Assembly (NCBI RefSeq): GCF_041080835.1
Contig: NZ_CP129683.1
Coordinates: 1,240,001-1,304,000, forward strand
Length of the DNA stretch: 64,000 bases
Direction: 5' to 3'
DNA from: Bifidobacterium sp. WK012_4_13
Lineage (GTDB): Bacteria > Actinomycetota > Actinomycetes > Actinomycetales > Bifidobacteriaceae
Every line of letters begins with the position of its first letter. The first letter of the stretch is position 1. A model generated the notes under the pieces. That model did no database searches. It had not been told where the DNA came from and saw only the letters and a program-made list of their open reading frames with translations. Positions 62,082-64,000 of the stretch are shown piece after piece. The translations under genes were made by a program, and so were the position numbers.

Positions 62082-63632
62082 TCAGCGACGCACCGCGAGG
62101 GTGTCGGTTCCGTTTCCGTCCCAGTCGCCGACAAGCACAGAATCGGTCGATCTGCCATATACGAGCACTTCATCGGCCTCGCCACTTCCGGTCAGCGAAT
62201 TCTTGAAGTAATAGGTCCCTCCACGACGTACGGCCAGCGTATCCTTGCCATCACCATTCCAATCACCCACCAGAACGACATCCGAAGGCTTGCCATATGC
62301 GAACGACCCATCGGCGACTCCTCCGGTCAGCGAATTCTTGAAGTAATAGGTCCCTCCACGACGAACAGCCAGCGTATCCTTGCCATCACCATTCCAATCA
62401 CCTACCACAACGTCATCCGTCGCCTTGCCATAGACCAGGGTCTCGTCAGCCTGACCGCCCGTCAACGAATCCTTGAAATAATAGACATTGCCACGACGAA
62501 CAGCCAGCGTATCCTTGCCATCACCATTCCAATCACCAATCAGCAGGACATCCGAATCCTTGCCATAGACCAGGGTCTCGTCAGCCTGACCACCCGTCAA
62601 CGAATCCTTGAAATAATAGACATTGCCACGACGGACGACCAAGGTATCCTTGCCATCACCATTCCAATCACCCGAATAGACCGCATCGGTCGCCGCACCG
62701 TATACGACGACGGAACTGGCGACGCTGCTCGTCAGGGAATTGCTGAAGTAGTAGGTTCTTCCAACCGTCGAAGGAGCAGGGGTTCCGGTCGGACTTCCAA
62801 ACCAATCCGAGTAATACAGGAAGAAGTTTCGATTGCCATAGGACGAACAGCTGTTGCCCGTACCGTAGCCAGCTTCCAAAGCGGCCTTGTTGGGCTGATA
62901 TGGAGTGTAGTTATACAGTCCGGCCGTCGCCTGATTTACTATCTTTACGACGGAAGACCCACAGGAAAGCGTGGGGCTCCAATAGATGGAATTATTCCCT
63001 ATGCGGTATTGATAGTCGGAAGGGTTTGCCTTATACAGCTTGTATTGCCGGGCAGCGGCGTATGTCTGGTTGAAGAAACCATAATATTGGCTGTTGCATG
63101 CCGCAGTATCAGGGCATCCGAACCCCATCGCAGTCGTGTATCGCCAAGGGCTGGGGTCAACGTGCGTCACAAGACCGTTTTCCTTCTGCAGCAAGACCAG
63201 AAGCACCTTCTGACTCACCCCGCAGCTACGTGCGACCCCATCGATGATCTGCGCGGCAGTCTGCTTCACTCCCCCGGTATAGCCGTTGCAATAGGAGTCC
63301 TTAGACTTGGCAACCGTTGTCGCAGTGTAATTCTTCAAACACACTATGGAAGAAGGGTCTGAGTCGAGCTGAGGCTTGCATGTCGGGACTTTCGCGTTCA
63401 GGAATGTCTGGACCTCCGCGGCCGTCATCGAGTCCGAATCATAGAAATTCGCATCAGAGATAATCTCGCCAGCGTTGAACTGAGTGGCATCGGCAGCCTG
63501 CGCCTGAGAATTCACACCCGCCAGTCCAATGCAGAAAACGATTATGGAGACCACCAGAAACGCAAATGGCCTCAAGCTTTTACGCACTCTAGATTCACCC
63601 TGTGGACGCAATATCGTGAACCTATTCAACAT
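62082..63632 (-). CDS. secreted protein with lysozyme-like domain and FG-GAP-like repeats
   Basis: About 516 residues. A signal peptide (about 1-45, FAFLVVSIIVFCIGLAGVNS, cut near AQAAD) is followed by a domain of about 230 residues with Cys pairs and VLLVLLQKENGLVTH, where the Glu near residue 151 could be a lysozyme-type catalytic residue. Five 45-residue repeats of the GDWNGDGKDTLAVRRG kind follow, as in FG-GAP/VCBS-like propellers. ATG 63632 has GGGAAG upstream. It ends at the last repeat without an anchor, so it is probably secreted. Confidence 0.85.
   Translation of the reverse strand: MLNRFTILRPQGESRVRKSLRPFAFLVVSIIVFCIGLAGVNSQAQAADATQFNAGEIISDANFYDSDSMTAAEVQTFLNAKVPTCKPQLDSDPSSIVCLKNYTATTVAKSKDSYCNGYTGGVKQTAAQIIDGVARSCGVSQKVLLVLLQKENGLVTHVDPSPWRYTTAMGFGCPDTAACNSQYYGFFNQTYAAARQYKLYKANPSDYQYRIGNNSIYWSPTLSCGSSVVKIVNQATAGLYNYTPYQPNKAALEAGYGTGNSCSSYGNRNFFLYYSDWFGSPTGTPAPSTVGRTYYFSNSLTSSVASSVVVYGAATDAVYSGDWNGDGKDTLVVRRGNVYYFKDSLTGGQADETLVYGKDSDVLLIGDWNGDGKDTLAVRRGNVYYFKDSLTGGQADETLVYGKATDDVVVGDWNGDGKDTLAVRRGGTYYFKNSLTGGVADGSFAYGKPSDVVLVGDWNGDGKDTLAVRRGGTYYFKNSLTGSGEADEVLVYGRSTDSVLVGDWDGNGTDTLAVRR
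62085..62700 (-). repeat. five tandem 135-bp repeats in the secreted protein gene
   Basis: Units of 45 codons (one has an extra codon) repeat from about 62690 down to 62085. Neighbouring units differ by few bases; the segment encoding NVYYFKDSLTGGQADETLVYGK is almost identical in two consecutive units. The last unit is the most diverged (GDWDGNGTDT). Confidence 0.85.
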
Positions 63633-63685
63633 AATCATCTTCCCATTGACGAAATAGCCTATTCAAACAGTATTCCATCGAACGA

Positions 63686-64000
63686 TCAATCTGCAACATT
63701 AACTGTTTGCGAACCGGAGACTCCTTGCGACTTGGACGAGGAATAGCTTAGCCGGATCGTCCAATTGCCCACGGCAAGCTGACTGCGAGGAATGGTGATT
63801 TCGCCGCACGAGGTATTCGTCGCATTCACCGTGGCCTCACGTGAGACGCTGCGCGACACTGAACCTTTCGTCGCTGTCAGCGTACAGGTCCCTCCCGTTT
63901 CGACGACATTGTTGACGGCGCCATTTGCCTGGATACCGGCCGATTCGGCATCCCACCATGTCAGCTGTACCTGAGCGACCGTCTTCCCGTTCTTCGTTGA
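63686..64000 (-). CDS. partial secreted protein, C-terminal Ig-like end
   Basis: The last 105 codons of a gene entering from beyond the window edge, ending at the TGA 63686-63688. It reads TVAQVQLTWWDAESAG, TCTLTATKGSVSRSV, and TIRLSYSSSKSQGVSGSQTV, a Ser/Thr-rich beta pattern with two Cys like Ig-like domains of surface proteins. The start is outside the window. It lies just upstream of the secreted repeat protein on the same strand. Confidence 0.75.
   Translation of the reverse strand, partial: STKNGKTVAQVQLTWWDAESAGIQANGAVNNVVETGGTCTLTATKGSVSRSVSREATVNATNTSCGEITIPRSQLAVGNWTIRLSYSSSKSQGVSGSQTVNVAD

Overview
The window looks like a chromosomal segment from a high-GC Gram-positive, most likely a member of the Bifidobacteriaceae. 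The reasons are the gene neighbourhoods (murA, plsC, gpsA and ddl together; rpsF-ssb-rpsR-rplI; leuCD divergent from an IclR regulator), Shine-Dalgarno starts mixed with TTG and GTG starts, an anaerobic class III ribonucleotide reductase, and secreted proteins with actinobacterial architecture. No plasmid, phage, insertion-sequence or CRISPR signature was seen.

Region by region. (1) 0.1-8.2 kb: a ROK regulator, an M81 (MlrC-like) metallopeptidase and a CutC-like TIM barrel form one + strand unit, convergent with a complete four-gene ABC importer (binding protein, two permeases, ATPase). This looks like one uptake and catabolism locus. (2) 8.5-20 kb: housekeeping genes ddl, gpsA, plsC, murA, a dihydroorotate-dehydrogenase-like gene, leuD and leuC, then a divergent IclR regulator and a metallophosphoesterase. 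(3) 20-26 kb: small hypothetical proteins, a CLC chloride/proton antiporter behind a strong terminator hairpin, an alpha/beta hydrolase, and gltX followed by tRNA-Glu and tRNA-Gln. (4) 26-37 kb: nrdD-nrdG with twin NrdR boxes, an NMT1/ThiY-like binding protein with its permease but no ATPase, a DUF805 protein, an unknown conserved-looking gene, a histidine phosphatase, an MFS transporter, a GtrA protein and an MIF-family protein. (5) 37.4-39.3 kb: the rpsF-ssb-rpsR-rplI operon. (6) 39.5-64 kb: a large cell-surface polysaccharide locus. It has dTDP-rhamnose synthesis (rfbA, an rfbC-rfbD fusion, rfbB), a 1365-residue multi-domain glycosyltransferase, an ABC polysaccharide exporter, further glycosyltransferases, several large membrane proteins, a Wzx-type flippase, and a secreted repeat protein next to a second secreted protein cut by the window edge.

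The most unusual non-coding signal is a family of four intergenic long palindromes of about 106-121 bp (at 11881, 14731, 19707 and 37235). Each has 25-33 bp inverted arms around a core of about 55 bp. The arm sequence differs among copies but pairs within each copy, and the cores resemble each other. Other points of interest are a 21-codon upstream ORF coupled to leuC, two candidate leaderless genes, a probable frameshift splitting a membrane glycosyltransferase, and a 117-bp convergent coding overlap. All calls rest on reading the sequence only; no database search was run.
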